Shown in pieces: positions 1 through 10,554 of a stretch of DNA of 49,956 bases. This stretch comes from a virus, in the IMG/VR virus record IMGVR_UViG_3300019776_000662, positions 1-49,956 of that record. One strand, 5' to 3'. The notes beneath the pieces are model-generated. The model saw only the letters and a list, made by a program, of their open reading frames with translations, was not told the origin of the DNA and searched no databases. The stretch's first letter is position 1; the number at the start of each line of letters is the position of its first letter. The position numbers were made by a program, and so were the translations under genes.

Positions 1-2867
1 ATCGAATTGCAAAACAGGCAATTATAGATAAATACGGTCAATATGACTCAATGCTTGCAACGGAGTTAGACTCGGTTGATGGCTTAAAAACGGCATACGA
101 TAAATTGACGGCATCGGTTATTGAATCAACAAAATCGAGGCTTCGAGATAAGTATGTAACAGAGGCCGCAAATGATGCTGGTGAGGATATTGCAAAGCAG
201 TACGGAGCTATTCGAGATCGCCTAATTGATGTCCTAGGCAAAGATGCTGGGGGGGCTTTATTTGAATCCGTGAAAGCTTCTTTCGAATCTGGTGGTGATT
301 GGAAGAAAATACTTAAAGATTCTGGCATAGACTCGCGCGACGCGTTTGGTTTATTAGGCCAAAATCTCAATTACCGCTTTGATACCATAGCAAAAGAAAA
401 AAAAGAACTCGCCGATAGCTTAAGAGAATTCGATCAAATATTTGGGGCTTCTGTTTCTAAGGCAAGTGAAAGTGAAAAGAAGGTTGAAGCCGCAATAGTG
501 AAAAATCGTGAGTTCTGGGAAAAACAACGTGATGGTGCGAAGAAAGCTCTTGAATCCATGCCGAATGCCGATAAGGGTAACGAGATGTGGAATGAGCAGG
601 TTCGTCTTATTAAAGAGGCTGAGGTTGCATTAGATGCTTACAACTTAAAATCAGACGCTAAAGCCGAAGATAAAGCAAATGACGAAGCTGCTAAAAAACT
701 TAAAGAGTATGAAGACGCAAAATTAGAGGCTCAAAAAAAAGCTAGTTCCGATGAAATTGCATTAACTCGTTCGCAAATAACTGATAAAAAAGCGTTGATT
801 GACTTTAACTTAAAACAAGAACTAGAAAGCATTGACGAACTAGAAAAAGTTTATAAGAAAAAAGCGGAGGCCGCAAAGATCGCTAATCCAGACACTCAGA
901 TGTTTGATGCCATGCGCACAGTGGTAACGAAATCGGCTGAAGATAAAAAGTCCGAAATAAACAAAGAGCTATTATCTAGTTTCCTCAAAAATGTTGTAAG
1001 TAATAAGGAAAAAGAGAAGGCTATCAATGAAAAGTACGATGCATTACAGAGAGCTTTAGACGACGAAAGTAGATCCTATACGGACGAAGAGAGAAGGATT
1101 GCGAACGACAAGATCAAAGCGATGCGTGAAACCGATTTGCAAGAGGTTAAAATCTCAAATTTAGAACAGACTAAATCGTTTAAGGATATGGTCTCGCAAA
1201 TGGAGAGTAACACATTGAAGGCATTGAAGAAAAAAAAGGCGGAGATCGATGAGTACATCAAAATTGCGGAATCAGAAGGTGTAGATCAGAATGGAGAATA
1301 TTATAAGGGATTAAAAAAGGATAGTGACACTATTACGGAAGAGATTGCAGATAAAACACACCAACAGTACACGCAATTGGCTTATGAACTTGGTTCAATA
1401 TTATCTCAATCAACTGACGAGATGGTGCAGAAAATTGGAAGTCTCTTGGGGCAAATGTCATCAACTTTTGAAACTCTTGGGGATAAAAATGCAAGTGGAT
1501 TCAGTAAAGCGACTTCAATCGTGTCATTAGCCATAACTGCTGGTAATTACCTAAAACAGATTAGGTTAGATAGTGATGCGGAGGCAATCAATGCACAGAA
1601 AGCTATAACGAGTGGTTTGGCTCGTCAAATTACTATGGAAACTGAAATTAATAAAATTCAGTCTGAGAGACAGTCTGTGCAAGAGAGCAATATTTTCTTG
1701 GGTAAGGACTATGGTAAGATGATGACAAACTCCATGAGCGATGTAGCTAAGTACAATGATCAACTTGATGGAACGATGAATACGCTTATGAAAAATGCTG
1801 TATTCTCGGCCGAGGGTAAGGCAAAAAGACGGCTATTTGGGACTAAAACTGGAACTTATGAGTTTTCATTAGCAAATATGTTTGGTAATAATATGCCAAC
1901 AGATCCTTACGGCAAAAGCGGAAGTACTGTTGAAGGTTATCTGAATAGTATGAATAAAGGCGATTTCAAAAGTGCTGCAGGTGCACTTCTCGATCCCCTT
2001 CAAATATTTGGAGGATATGCCGATAGCAAAGCACAACAGAATGCTTTTGGAAATTTACAAAAAAACATTGTGGCAACTCTGTCCTCGATGGGCAAGTCGG
2101 TTAGAGATTTTGCAAAGATGTCATCAGAAGATATGTTGACATTCTTTTCATTAATGGAGAAGGGTGGTAATGTTACAGATGAAGGGACAAAACAGCTAAT
2201 TGCTTCTGCAAAGGAGCAATTAGAACTCGTTAAGGCTGCAAAAGAGAAGATGAAGGGAGTCATATCTGAATTAGCTGGAAGTCTTGGCAATTCTGTAAAA
2301 GATATTTTAGTTGAAGGATTTAAAGGTGGTTTTGGTTACGGCGTTACACAAGCGAAAGCCGTTGCCAGTGAAATTTCAAAGATCCTAGAGAATATGATGT
2401 CATCAGTTATCTATCAAGCTGCATTTGGTAAATTATTTACCAAACTTGAAGAGGGAATGACTGCTAGTTATGATATCAATGGAGATCAATCTTGGGTTGA
2501 TGATCTTAATGATTTTTATACAAAGATTCCTGCAGCATCAAAACAGTTTAATGAGGGGATGAAACAAGCTCAGGACATTGCTAAAAAAAGTGGATTTGAA
2601 TTATGGAGTAGCTCTTCTGCAAGTTCTAAAGGATTAGAAGGCGCAATTAAATCAATCACCTCTGATCAAGCGAATATCATTGCCGGGCAGATGAATGCAA
2701 TCCGTATGAACCAAGCTGATACACTAATGGTAGTTCGAATTCAATTGCTTCATCTAAGTGAAATTGCAACTAATACACGTTACCTAAAGAGTATTGATGC
2801 AAGCCTTACATCTCTAACTAAATCAACAAATAGCTCAACTCAATTTATTAATAGATTAAACCCATAA
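1..2867 (+). CDS. Tail tape measure protein, C-terminal part (5' end outside the window start)
   Basis: The frame is open from the first base (codons start at base 3), so the gene begins before the window. The visible 954 residues hold a long Lys/Glu/Ala-rich coiled-coil stretch (roughly residues 110-430), a less charged middle with a hydrophobic segment, and a mixed C-terminus. This is the usual make-up of a tape measure, which sets tail length and is threaded inside the tail tube. It is followed 2 bp later by the Dit-like gene, the normal siphovirus order. The 5' part of the same gene is at the other end of the window (48815-49956), which shows that the genome is circularly permuted. The ATG at base 51 is internal, not a start. 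Confidence 0.9.
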   Translation, partial: RIAKQAIIDKYGQYDSMLATELDSVDGLKTAYDKLTASVIESTKSRLRDKYVTEAANDAGEDIAKQYGAIRDRLIDVLGKDAGGALFESVKASFESGGDWKKILKDSGIDSRDAFGLLGQNLNYRFDTIAKEKKELADSLREFDQIFGASVSKASESEKKVEAAIVKNREFWEKQRDGAKKALESMPNADKGNEMWNEQVRLIKEAEVALDAYNLKSDAKAEDKANDEAAKKLKEYEDAKLEAQKKASSDEIALTRSQITDKKALIDFNLKQELESIDELEKVYKKKAEAAKIANPDTQMFDAMRTVVTKSAEDKKSEINKELLSSFLKNVVSNKEKEKAINEKYDALQRALDDESRSYTDEERRIANDKIKAMRETDLQEVKISNLEQTKSFKDMVSQMESNTLKALKKKKAEIDEYIKIAESEGVDQNGEYYKGLKKDSDTITEEIADKTHQQYTQLAYELGSILSQSTDEMVQKIGSLLGQMSSTFETLGDKNASGFSKATSIVSLAITAGNYLKQIRLDSDAEAINAQKAITSGLARQITMETEINKIQSERQSVQESNIFLGKDYGKMMTNSMSDVAKYNDQLDGTMNTLMKNAVFSAEGKAKRRLFGTKTGTYEFSLANMFGNNMPTDPYGKSGSTVEGYLNSMNKGDFKSAAGALLDPLQIFGGYADSKAQQNAFGNLQKNIVATLSSMGKSVRDFAKMSSEDMLTFFSLMEKGGNVTDEGTKQLIASAKEQLELVKAAKEKMKGVISELAGSLGNSVKDILVEGFKGGFGYGVTQAKAVASEISKILENMMSSVIYQAAFGKLFTKLEEGMTASYDINGDQSWVDDLNDFYTKIPAASKQFNEGMKQAQDIAKKSGFELWSSSSASSKGLEGAIKSITSDQANIIAGQMNAIRMNQADTLMVVRIQLLHLSEIATNTRYLKSIDASLTSLTKSTNSSTQFINRLNP

Positions 2868-2869
2868 TC

Positions 2870-3976
2870 ATGAAAGTAAGATACTCAATAGATGATTTCC
2901 AATTCGAAAATGGGAGCAGGAAAATACTTGTTAGTAAAAGTAAAGGATTGTTTGATTTACCCAAACCACGTGAGCCTTTTAAAACGACATATACTAGCAG
3001 ATCAGGGGAAGAGATTTATTTCAACCCATCAGGAACTATGTGTTTTGAGCCTAAAACAATTGAGTTGGATTGCTTCATAGTGGCCGCAAATGTAGAAGCG
3101 CTAATGACAGATTTTAGCACATTAACACAATTATTTAAGCGTTCAAATCCTAAGTCTTTAAATAGGCTATATATTCATATTGACGATAAATATCCTTTGG
3201 TTTATGATGTGTATTTATCCTCTGAAATTGTACTTGATAAAAAGTTTTCGGATGGTATGATGGTAGGTAAATTCGCGCTAAAATTTACAGAACCTTCTCC
3301 AGTGAAGACGATGTATCATTTGACTTGGTGCGATTTTGTTTCAACCGCATCACAATCGCCAAACATAGTTGATAATAGTTCATTGTTATCGACCATCTCA
3401 AACTACTCAGCAGATCATTTGCAAAGAAGTATAACTGTAACGATTGGTACCACTTACACATTGTCGGTAAAGGCAAAGATTAATGGTGCTAAAAATGCAA
3501 ACGTAACTATAAGAAATTCGGGATCCACTTTTTCTCGCACCCTTACATTTTCAGAAACAAGCTATGTCACAAAGCAAGTTACATTTACTGCTACAGCTAC
3601 CGAGTTACTAACAATTGAATCATACTGTATTCCGGCTTCTGGTACCACTGAATGGGCAACAATTGATTGGTATATTTTACAAGTAGGTACTCAGCCAGCC
3701 CCTATTGGTTGGAGACCAACAGCAACTGAGAAAATTAAATTCATTATCACCTTACGCAATTTAACTCCACAAAATAGAACCTACATTGCCCGGGTTGATG
3801 GCTTAGGTACTGATACCTTAAAAAAGGCAACAGCCACAATGAATGGTGGGTATGCGACATTTAATTACGAAGTTGATATGAAAGCGCTTTATGGAATAAT
3901 TAAATGTCCGGTGATTACAATAGATGATCCAAGTCACGAAATGCATGCTAACGTTACAAAAATTTATTCGATATGA
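2870..3976 (+). CDS. Distal tail (Dit-like) protein with an inserted carbohydrate-binding-like domain
   Basis: 368 residues. The first about 145 residues and the last about 85 look like a Dit/phage-tail-family scaffold that joins the tube to the tip. In between, about residues 150-275 form a beta-rich jelly-roll-like insert ending in LQVGTQPAPIGWRPT. That ending matches the closing motif of the four modules in the next protein (for example KATDWTPAPEDV). This suggests a carbohydrate-binding module used in host recognition (inference). The ATG lies 2 bp after the tape measure stop, and its stop overlaps the next start (ATGA), so it is translationally coupled. The Dit call rests on position, size and fold pattern, not on a specific motif. 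Confidence 0.7.
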   Translation: MKVRYSIDDFQFENGSRKILVSKSKGLFDLPKPREPFKTTYTSRSGEEIYFNPSGTMCFEPKTIELDCFIVAANVEALMTDFSTLTQLFKRSNPKSLNRLYIHIDDKYPLVYDVYLSSEIVLDKKFSDGMMVGKFALKFTEPSPVKTMYHLTWCDFVSTASQSPNIVDNSSLLSTISNYSADHLQRSITVTIGTTYTLSVKAKINGAKNANVTIRNSGSTFSRTLTFSETSYVTKQVTFTATATELLTIESYCIPASGTTEWATIDWYILQVGTQPAPIGWRPTATEKIKFIITLRNLTPQNRTYIARVDGLGTDTLKKATATMNGGYATFNYEVDMKALYGIIKCPVITIDDPSHEMHANVTKIYSI

Positions 3977-6900
3977 TAGAGGTAAATATCACCGTTAACT
4001 TAGTATTAACGGGTACCAATATTGATCTTACCAATAGTGTTGTGAGAATCATAAAGGCAGAGCAAAAAAAAGTAATTATGGGAGATGATTTACTTTATTT
4101 GTCGTATGAAAGCCCTATTGCTGTAAATCATTCTATTGGTGATACAATTACTATTTTTGGTGAAAAATACACTTTGAATTTGCCCCCAAATGAATCACGA
4201 AATGGGGCTGGCTATTTCATTTATGATCTTATTTTTGAAAGTCGAGCGTATGATTTATTAAAGATATTATTCTTAGATATTGATAAGTCTGGAAACAATT
4301 GGATTGGAAGAACGGCAGACTTTACACTTACTGGTCCTATTGAAAGGTTCTTAACTATAATACCCGACAATATTACTAGAGCTCAAGGCAATAATCCGAA
4401 CTGGAAGAGTATTAATATTTCTTATAATGTATCTGATTTACCAACTGATGTAAAGACGTTGACGTTTAACTCATTAAATTGCTTGCAAGCGTTACAACAA
4501 ATATGTAAAGAGTTTGACGTTCAGTACCACACCGAAGTTGGAAGCAATGATTCGCTAACGTTTTATATTAATAAAAAAACGGATGTTTCAGTATTCCCTG
4601 ATACCCTAGAGTATGGATATGGCGGTGGACTTTATGATATAAAGAGAGAGGTTGTTAATACAGCTGGAATTGTAACTAAGTTATTTGCCTATGGAGGTAC
4701 GCGGAATATCCCAAGCAATTATCGCAATGGTAGCCCTAAATTAAAGCTACCAATTTCCACAAATATTGATAGCTATGTTGAGAATACACAAGCCTCAGAT
4801 AAATATGGAGTCGTTGAACAGATACATAATTTTGATGATGTGTATCCTGTTTATAAGTTTGTAGTGTCAGGTGCCGATGGTTATCTAACTTTCGGAGGTT
4901 GTACGTTTGATTTGAATGCAGTTGATGCGCAAGGTCAAACTATATATCTTATTCCTGGCAACAAAGCAAAAGTAAGTTTTATAACTGGAGAGTTGGCTGG
5001 TTATGAATTTACAATTGATTCATTTAAGAGTAGCAATAAGGCAATTACCATAGCTGAGTTTACGGATAGCAATGGAATGAAGTTTCCTCAAAATATTGCG
5101 CAAACACCATCTGGAGTATTCTGTATAAAAAATGGTGATGAGTTTATTCTTACCGATATCATTCCTGATAACTCAAAAATAATCGAGGCGGAAACAAAAT
5201 TACTCGCAAAGGCTAATGAGTACCTATCCCTCAACTCAACACCAGAGGTTACTTATTCGATCTCACTAGATGAATATTTCTTCTTGAGTAAATACGCATC
5301 TGAGATAAATGGAGGCGTTATTGTTAGTCCGTTTGTAGTTGGCCAATACTTGCGCATAAATGATGCTGATATGAATATTAGCAACTTACAATTACGCATA
5401 AATGGAATGACTCGCGACGTACTAAATCCCTTTAGATATACAATTGAGATATCCAATACGGTTCGTTACACACTTGCCGAGAGAATTGTTGCAGATAATA
5501 AGGCTACAAAGGAGATTATTATTCGTAATAATTTGCAAGACCCTATCAGGGCTAAAAGAAATTGGCAAACTACAAGTGAGTTAGCTACCAAACTTGATAC
5601 GTTAAGGGCCGAAATGCTTCTAATAGGAGATGATGCAGGGTCATATTATACCGACATAGTTACGGTGGTAAATTTCAATAACGATCCAAATGGGTTCAAG
5701 GTGTTTACCGGTACCATTAACCACCAAGCCTATGAGAATAATACTAATAATATATGGCTAGTATCATCGATCTACACGGCAACGCTTGGAGCAGGTGCTT
5801 ATTACGTTTATTTTAAGTGTTCAACAACAACTCAGGTTGCAGTAGTTGTAATATCGCAAACTAAAATTAAGGTAGATGAAGTTGCTGACTATTTCCATTT
5901 TCCATTTGGCATAATTAGCAGTGCTTTTAATGGGCAAAGGCTTTGGAACTCGACAAGAGGGTATTCGCAAATAGTTGGTGGATCTATCAAAACAGGACGA
6001 ATTCAGTCTGCAGATGGAACAACGTATTTTGATTTAGATTCTGGGGAATTTAAGGGCGCTTTTAAATTTACGAATGGAACGAGCGTTGATACAGCTATAT
6101 CAACCGCACAATCAGCTGCGATTTCAACTGCTGCAACGGATGCAACAACAAAAGTTAATAACCTGCAAATAGGTGGTCGAAATTTACTCATAGGCGGAAC
6201 AAAGTCATTAACATTTGTAGGTACTGGAAATGGAACAACAGAACAAGTTTTTATGACGAATGTATATGCAGACCTTGTAGCTGGACAGACATATATTTTT
6301 AACTGTAAAACAGATGGAACTTGGGGTTCTGGAACAGGTGTCGATACTGTTGAAGTTCTTATATGTAAAGATGGCGCGTATGTTAATTTTATAACTATAA
6401 ACACTAATCCTAAAACATTTATTCCTACTCAGTCTGGACGTTTTAAACTAAGATTTGATTTAAATAAGAGCAATACTACTCACACTTTTAGTGAGATAAA
6501 ACTCGAGGCTGGAAATAAGGCAACAGGATGGGTACCTTCTCCAGAAGATGTTGAAGCTGATATCGCTGCAAATATAAGCTATGTAAATGCAATAAAAGCA
6601 GATCTTCAATCTCAAATAGATGGGAATATAACTTCATGGTTCTTTGATTATGATCCACTGTTAACAAATGTTCCTGCTTCTAGTTGGGGAACTGATGCTG
6701 TTAAAGACATACATTTAGGTGATTTATTTTATTGGACATCAAAAGGTTGGGCTTATCGTTTTCAAAAGGTTGGTTCTGTTTATTCGTGGACTAGGATTGC
6801 TGATACGGACGTCACAAAAGCACTGGCGGATGCTGCAACAGCTCAGACTATTGCTAACGGCAAGATGCAAACCTTTAGCGTTCAACCTACACCGCCTTAT

Positions 6901-9900
6901 GCAGTTGGTGATTTGTGGCTAGGCGGCTCCGCTGGTGATCTTAAGAAATGTAAAACTGCAAAGGCAGTTGGTGGTGTATTTTCGTCTGCTGATTGGGAAC
7001 TTGCAACGAAATACACTGATGATACGGCCGTTAATAACTTGCAAATAGGTGGACGAAATATATTTGTTCGTGCTAATGCAGTAAATGGTTATCTATCTGC
7101 AACAGGCACAATTATAGTAGGTAGTGGCGAAGAGATAACTAGCGATTTCATCCCTATTACTGCAGCAGGGTTGCAGTATTCAATTTGGACAACTGTTACA
7201 AATGCCTCACTACTACAGATGTGGACAGGCATTGCTTTTTTTGATGCAAATAAAGTCTTTATTTCCCGCCTTACGACGCTTGAAGCTTATGTAACTATAA
7301 ATAGCGAAGTCTATTATTCCTATAACCTTAAGACTAAATACGCATTCCCTGCAAATGCAGCTTACATACGCATAGGTAGCAGATATTCGTTAAATGGTAA
7401 GGTAAAGCTCGAACAAGGGGATAAAGCTACCGATTGGACACCAGCACCCGAAGATGTGCAAGCCAATATCGATGCAGCACAAACAGCCGCGAATAATGCA
7501 CAAACAGCTGCCAACAATGCTCAGACATCAGCAAATACCGCAAACGCATTGCTTACAGACATTGCTAGTGATAGTAAGTTGACGCCATCCGAGAAGCATA
7601 GCGTTAGAAGAGAGTGGGATATAATCGCCTCTGAGAAAACGGCAAACGATAGCCAAGCCGACACTTTCAGTGTATCTAAAACCGCTTACGGAACAGCATT
7701 TCAAGCTCTTGCAACCTACCTAAATAACGGCACAACGTGGGTTTCTGGAGTGCCTAATTGGATAACAGATGCCAACCTGTCAACAGCAACAACCATTGTA
7801 GGCGCAACATTTAGAAGCACGTTTAAAGCCTATTACGATGCCCGAACAGCTCTATTAAATGCTATTGCAGTTAAGGCAAAAGACTTAGCTATTTCTACCG
7901 CCGCTACCGATGCAACAAATAAGGTCGATGCTGTTCAGATAGGTGGGCGCAATTATGCGCAAGGTACAGCAGTTTCAAAAGTTAAAAGTACTTGGAATGG
8001 TACTACAAATCAAGGATTGCCAACCTACACTATTAACAAGGGTGCAGATTGGCAAGTTGGCGATACAATTACGATTTCATTTCATTTCGAGAGCAATAGC
8101 GTAACGTGGAGTGGGGGGGCGTTGGCTATGATAAATCAAGGGAATGGTAATATTACAGGATGGGGCAGTGGAGCAATTAGTTTTCCTTCATTTATTTCAA
8201 ACGCCGCTACATCAGGTAGTTTGACAAATACAGATGCTATTATTGCAACATCGTTCATTTTAACCGCAAACCACCTGCTCAACGACTTTTGGACTATGCA
8301 AATAAGGTTCAATTTCGTCACGGTTGGTACGTGTACTATTAGTCAGTTTATGGCTGAGAAATCGACTAAAGCAAGCAACTGGACACCAAACCCAGACGAC
8401 GTGCAAGCTAATATCGATGCCGCTCAAACAGCCGCAAACACGGCAAATGCCTTGCTTTCAGACATTGCAGATGACAACAAACTCACTCCCTCAGAAAAGC
8501 CCCAAGTTCGCAAGGAGTGGGATATTATAGCTGCCGAAAAAGTGGCAAATGTTATTCAAGCAAATAGCTTTTCAATCGTAACCGAAAGAGATACTTACAC
8601 AAGCAAATTTCAATTATTGGCTGATTATCTGAATGATGGTATTGCTTGGACTACTGGAATTCCTGCCCGAATTTCTGACGCCAATCTTTCGGTGACAACA
8701 GTAATAACAGGATCTCTATTTCGTTCAAAATTTAAAGACTACTATGATGCACGCACGGCTTTATTAAACGCCATTGCTATAAAAGCAAAAGATATTGCTA
8801 TTTCTACAGCAGCATCAGATGCAACAACCAAGGCAAATGCGGCACAATCAGCAGCGATTTCAACCGCCGCAACGGATGCAACAACAAAGGTTAATAATAT
8901 AAAGATAGGTGGGCGTAATTTGGTTATCGGTTCATCAGAAGTGATAACAATGATCGGCACTGGTGGTGGCTCTACCGAGCAAACATACACTACAAATATT
9001 TATGTAGATTTGGTTGCTGGTACTGAATACACATTTAGTTGTAAGGCAGATGGAGTTTGGGGGAGTGGTATAGGAGTTGATACAATTGAGGTGTTTTTGT
9101 TGAAAGATAAAACCACATCTCACTATTACAACATGAATACAAATCCTAAGACGTTTTCACCAACCGTTACAGGCAGGTATTATATTCGTTGCGATATCAA
9201 TAAGAGCAATACTACTCACGTCTTTAGCGAGTTTAAAGTTGAAGCAGGCAACAAAGCAACAGGGTGGGCACCCGCTCCCGAGGATGTTAAAGCAGATATT
9301 GACACCAAAGATAACACCAAAACAACTATCGATGGTGGACTTGTAACGACAGGCACAATAGAGCTAAAAGACGGCAACCAAATAACAAAAGCGGGGATAA
9401 CAGCAAAAGACAACGGCGATACCGCTGTGCGCCTATGGGCTGGCGAAACCTTTGCAAACCGTGCAAATGCACCTTTTAAGGTGTCACAAAACGGTGAAGT
9501 GAGCATTAGCAACACAAACGCATTGCAACAAGTTTTGATAGCTTGCAAGAGCTTGGATGCATTAAGCGAATTGATAGCTTACTCTTATAATAATGTAAAT
9601 ATATCACCAGAGGGTACTGTTGGATATCCTCAAAAAGTTTTACATTTTGCAAGTAGTTCGTGTGATTTAAGCCTTAACAATGCTTATAGCGTCACTCTCG
9701 AACGCACATCTGATACTTTTACACTTAGTGCAGACGCGTTTGTTATTCCTGGCATTTATTTCAATTTATCTGCAAGTGATATTAACCCGAGTGCCACAAT
9801 ATCGTACCAAAGTCAAATCAAAATTATTAGAACGTCCGACCAATCAATTGTTTGGACTAATTCTAGTTCAACAAGTTCGGGAGCTGCATTTACAAGTAGA

Positions 9901-10503
9901 ATAATTTTAGGGGCTGGCTCTTATAAACTTATTGCAAGCGCCACAATAACAGCACCTACAAAAACATATGCAGCGGGGTCACTTGATATCACCTTAAATA
10001 TTGGATGGTTATGTTTTTATTATGAAACACAACGAACTTATTTGTATAAAAATGGCATTGCAATTATCGATGATAGTAATAAATACTTATACGCATCGTT
10101 GGATGATCCGGACTATCTATTACAATTAAGAGGTAATATTAAGTTAAGGTCAAATAACGATATCGCATCATTAATCCTAGATAATGTTGGGGTTACAATT
10201 AAAGGAAAAACTGATATGCCAGGCGTTTTGGCTACAGGGAGTATTTCGGCTGGATCTGGGCACACAAATAAGTGGGGAGCGAAAACTTCATCATATGCAA
10301 TTACGAAAGGCGGTACAGGTATTTTTATTGTGCCTCACAGCATTAACGCACTAACTTATACTATTCAAGTTTCGGCTGGCTTATCGGGTTATCGGGCTTC
10401 GTGGTACAACAAAACGACTGCCTCATTCTACGTGGCCATACATAACAGCGCAGGTACATTAGTTGACGCACCATTTGATTACACACTATTTGGAACCAAC
10501 TAA
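3973..10503 (+). CDS. Tail-tip / receptor-binding protein (Tal-like), modular, 2176 residues
   Basis: The N-terminal about 500 residues resemble the tail hub/Tal (gp27-like) part that caps the tail tube. The rest is modular. Four carbohydrate-binding-like modules begin with IGGRN (near residues 733, 1025, 1323 and 1646) and end with a (K/W)-rich turn plus PEDV (near 857, 1159, 1474 and 1769). Modules 1 and 4 are close copies. Two helical linkers of about 150 residues (starting AQTAAN..., containing SEK...REWDII) are also duplicated, as are short AISTAATDAT repeats. A segment near residues 880-1010 (HLGDLFYW, YRF, PPYAVGDLW) is typical of siphophage tip proteins. The C-terminus carries a beta-rich tip. 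It probably binds cell-surface glycans. Its start overlaps the Dit-like gene by 4 bp, and a strong terminator follows. Confidence 0.8.
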   Translation: MIEVNITVNLVLTGTNIDLTNSVVRIIKAEQKKVIMGDDLLYLSYESPIAVNHSIGDTITIFGEKYTLNLPPNESRNGAGYFIYDLIFESRAYDLLKILFLDIDKSGNNWIGRTADFTLTGPIERFLTIIPDNITRAQGNNPNWKSINISYNVSDLPTDVKTLTFNSLNCLQALQQICKEFDVQYHTEVGSNDSLTFYINKKTDVSVFPDTLEYGYGGGLYDIKREVVNTAGIVTKLFAYGGTRNIPSNYRNGSPKLKLPISTNIDSYVENTQASDKYGVVEQIHNFDDVYPVYKFVVSGADGYLTFGGCTFDLNAVDAQGQTIYLIPGNKAKVSFITGELAGYEFTIDSFKSSNKAITIAEFTDSNGMKFPQNIAQTPSGVFCIKNGDEFILTDIIPDNSKIIEAETKLLAKANEYLSLNSTPEVTYSISLDEYFFLSKYASEINGGVIVSPFVVGQYLRINDADMNISNLQLRINGMTRDVLNPFRYTIEISNTVRYTLAERIVADNKATKEIIIRNNLQDPIRAKRNWQTTSELATKLDTLRAEMLLIGDDAGSYYTDIVTVVNFNNDPNGFKVFTGTINHQAYENNTNNIWLVSSIYTATLGAGAYYVYFKCSTTTQVAVVVISQTKIKVDEVADYFHFPFGIISSAFNGQRLWNSTRGYSQIVGGSIKTGRIQSADGTTYFDLDSGEFKGAFKFTNGTSVDTAISTAQSAAISTAATDATTKVNNLQIGGRNLLIGGTKSLTFVGTGNGTTEQVFMTNVYADLVAGQTYIFNCKTDGTWGSGTGVDTVEVLICKDGAYVNFITINTNPKTFIPTQSGRFKLRFDLNKSNTTHTFSEIKLEAGNKATGWVPSPEDVEADIAANISYVNAIKADLQSQIDGNITSWFFDYDPLLTNVPASSWGTDAVKDIHLGDLFYWTSKGWAYRFQKVGSVYSWTRIADTDVTKALADAATAQTIANGKMQTFSVQPTPPYAVGDLWLGGSAGDLKKCKTAKAVGGVFSSADWELATKYTDDTAVNNLQIGGRNIFVRANAVNGYLSATGTIIVGSGEEITSDFIPITAAGLQYSIWTTVTNASLLQMWTGIAFFDANKVFISRLTTLEAYVTINSEVYYSYNLKTKYAFPANAAYIRIGSRYSLNGKVKLEQGDKATDWTPAPEDVQANIDAAQTAANNAQTAANNAQTSANTANALLTDIASDSKLTPSEKHSVRREWDIIASEKTANDSQADTFSVSKTAYGTAFQALATYLNNGTTWVSGVPNWITDANLSTATTIVGATFRSTFKAYYDARTALLNAIAVKAKDLAISTAATDATNKVDAVQIGGRNYAQGTAVSKVKSTWNGTTNQGLPTYTINKGADWQVGDTITISFHFESNSVTWSGGALAMINQGNGNITGWGSGAISFPSFISNAATSGSLTNTDAIIATSFILTANHLLNDFWTMQIRFNFVTVGTCTISQFMAEKSTKASNWTPNPDDVQANIDAAQTAANTANALLSDIADDNKLTPSEKPQVRKEWDIIAAEKVANVIQANSFSIVTERDTYTSKFQLLADYLNDGIAWTTGIPARISDANLSVTTVITGSLFRSKFKDYYDARTALLNAIAIKAKDIAISTAASDATTKANAAQSAAISTAATDATTKVNNIKIGGRNLVIGSSEVITMIGTGGGSTEQTYTTNIYVDLVAGTEYTFSCKADGVWGSGIGVDTIEVFLLKDKTTSHYYNMNTNPKTFSPTVTGRYYIRCDINKSNTTHVFSEFKVEAGNKATGWAPAPEDVKADIDTKDNTKTTIDGGLVTTGTIELKDGNQITKAGITAKDNGDTAVRLWAGETFANRANAPFKVSQNGEVSISNTNALQQVLIACKSLDALSELIAYSYNNVNISPEGTVGYPQKVLHFASSSCDLSLNNAYSVTLERTSDTFTLSADAFVIPGIYFNLSASDINPSATISYQSQIKIIRTSDQSIVWTNSSSTSSGAAFTSRIILGAGSYKLIASATITAPTKTYAAGSLDITLNIGWLCFYYETQRTYLYKNGIAIIDDSNKYLYASLDDPDYLLQLRGNIKLRSNNDIASLILDNVGVTIKGKTDMPGVLATGSISAGSGHTNKWGAKTSSYAITKGGTGIFIVPHSINALTYTIQVSAGLSGYRASWYNKTTASFYVAIHNSAGTLVDAPFDYTLFGTN

Positions 10504-10504
10504 A

Positions 10505-10538
10505 AAAGAGAGAGCCGCTGATCAGCGGCTCTCTCTTT
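10505..10538. terminator. Bidirectional intrinsic terminator
   Basis: Perfect palindrome with a 15-17 bp stem around a central GATC (AGAGAGCCGC and its complement), flanked by A-run and T-run. It sits between the convergent tail-tip gene (+) and the lipoprotein gene (-), with only about 50 bp between the two stops, so it can end both transcripts. Confidence 0.93.
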
Positions 10539-10554
10539 ATATTATCTATAATTA

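Noticed and set aside
6003-6404. Open frame on the minus strand under the tail-tip gene
   Set aside because: Lies fully opposite a well supported large gene, low-complexity Val/Pro/Thr composition, no start context; it mirrors repeated coding sequence. The same holds for 8742-8990 and 9216-9548.
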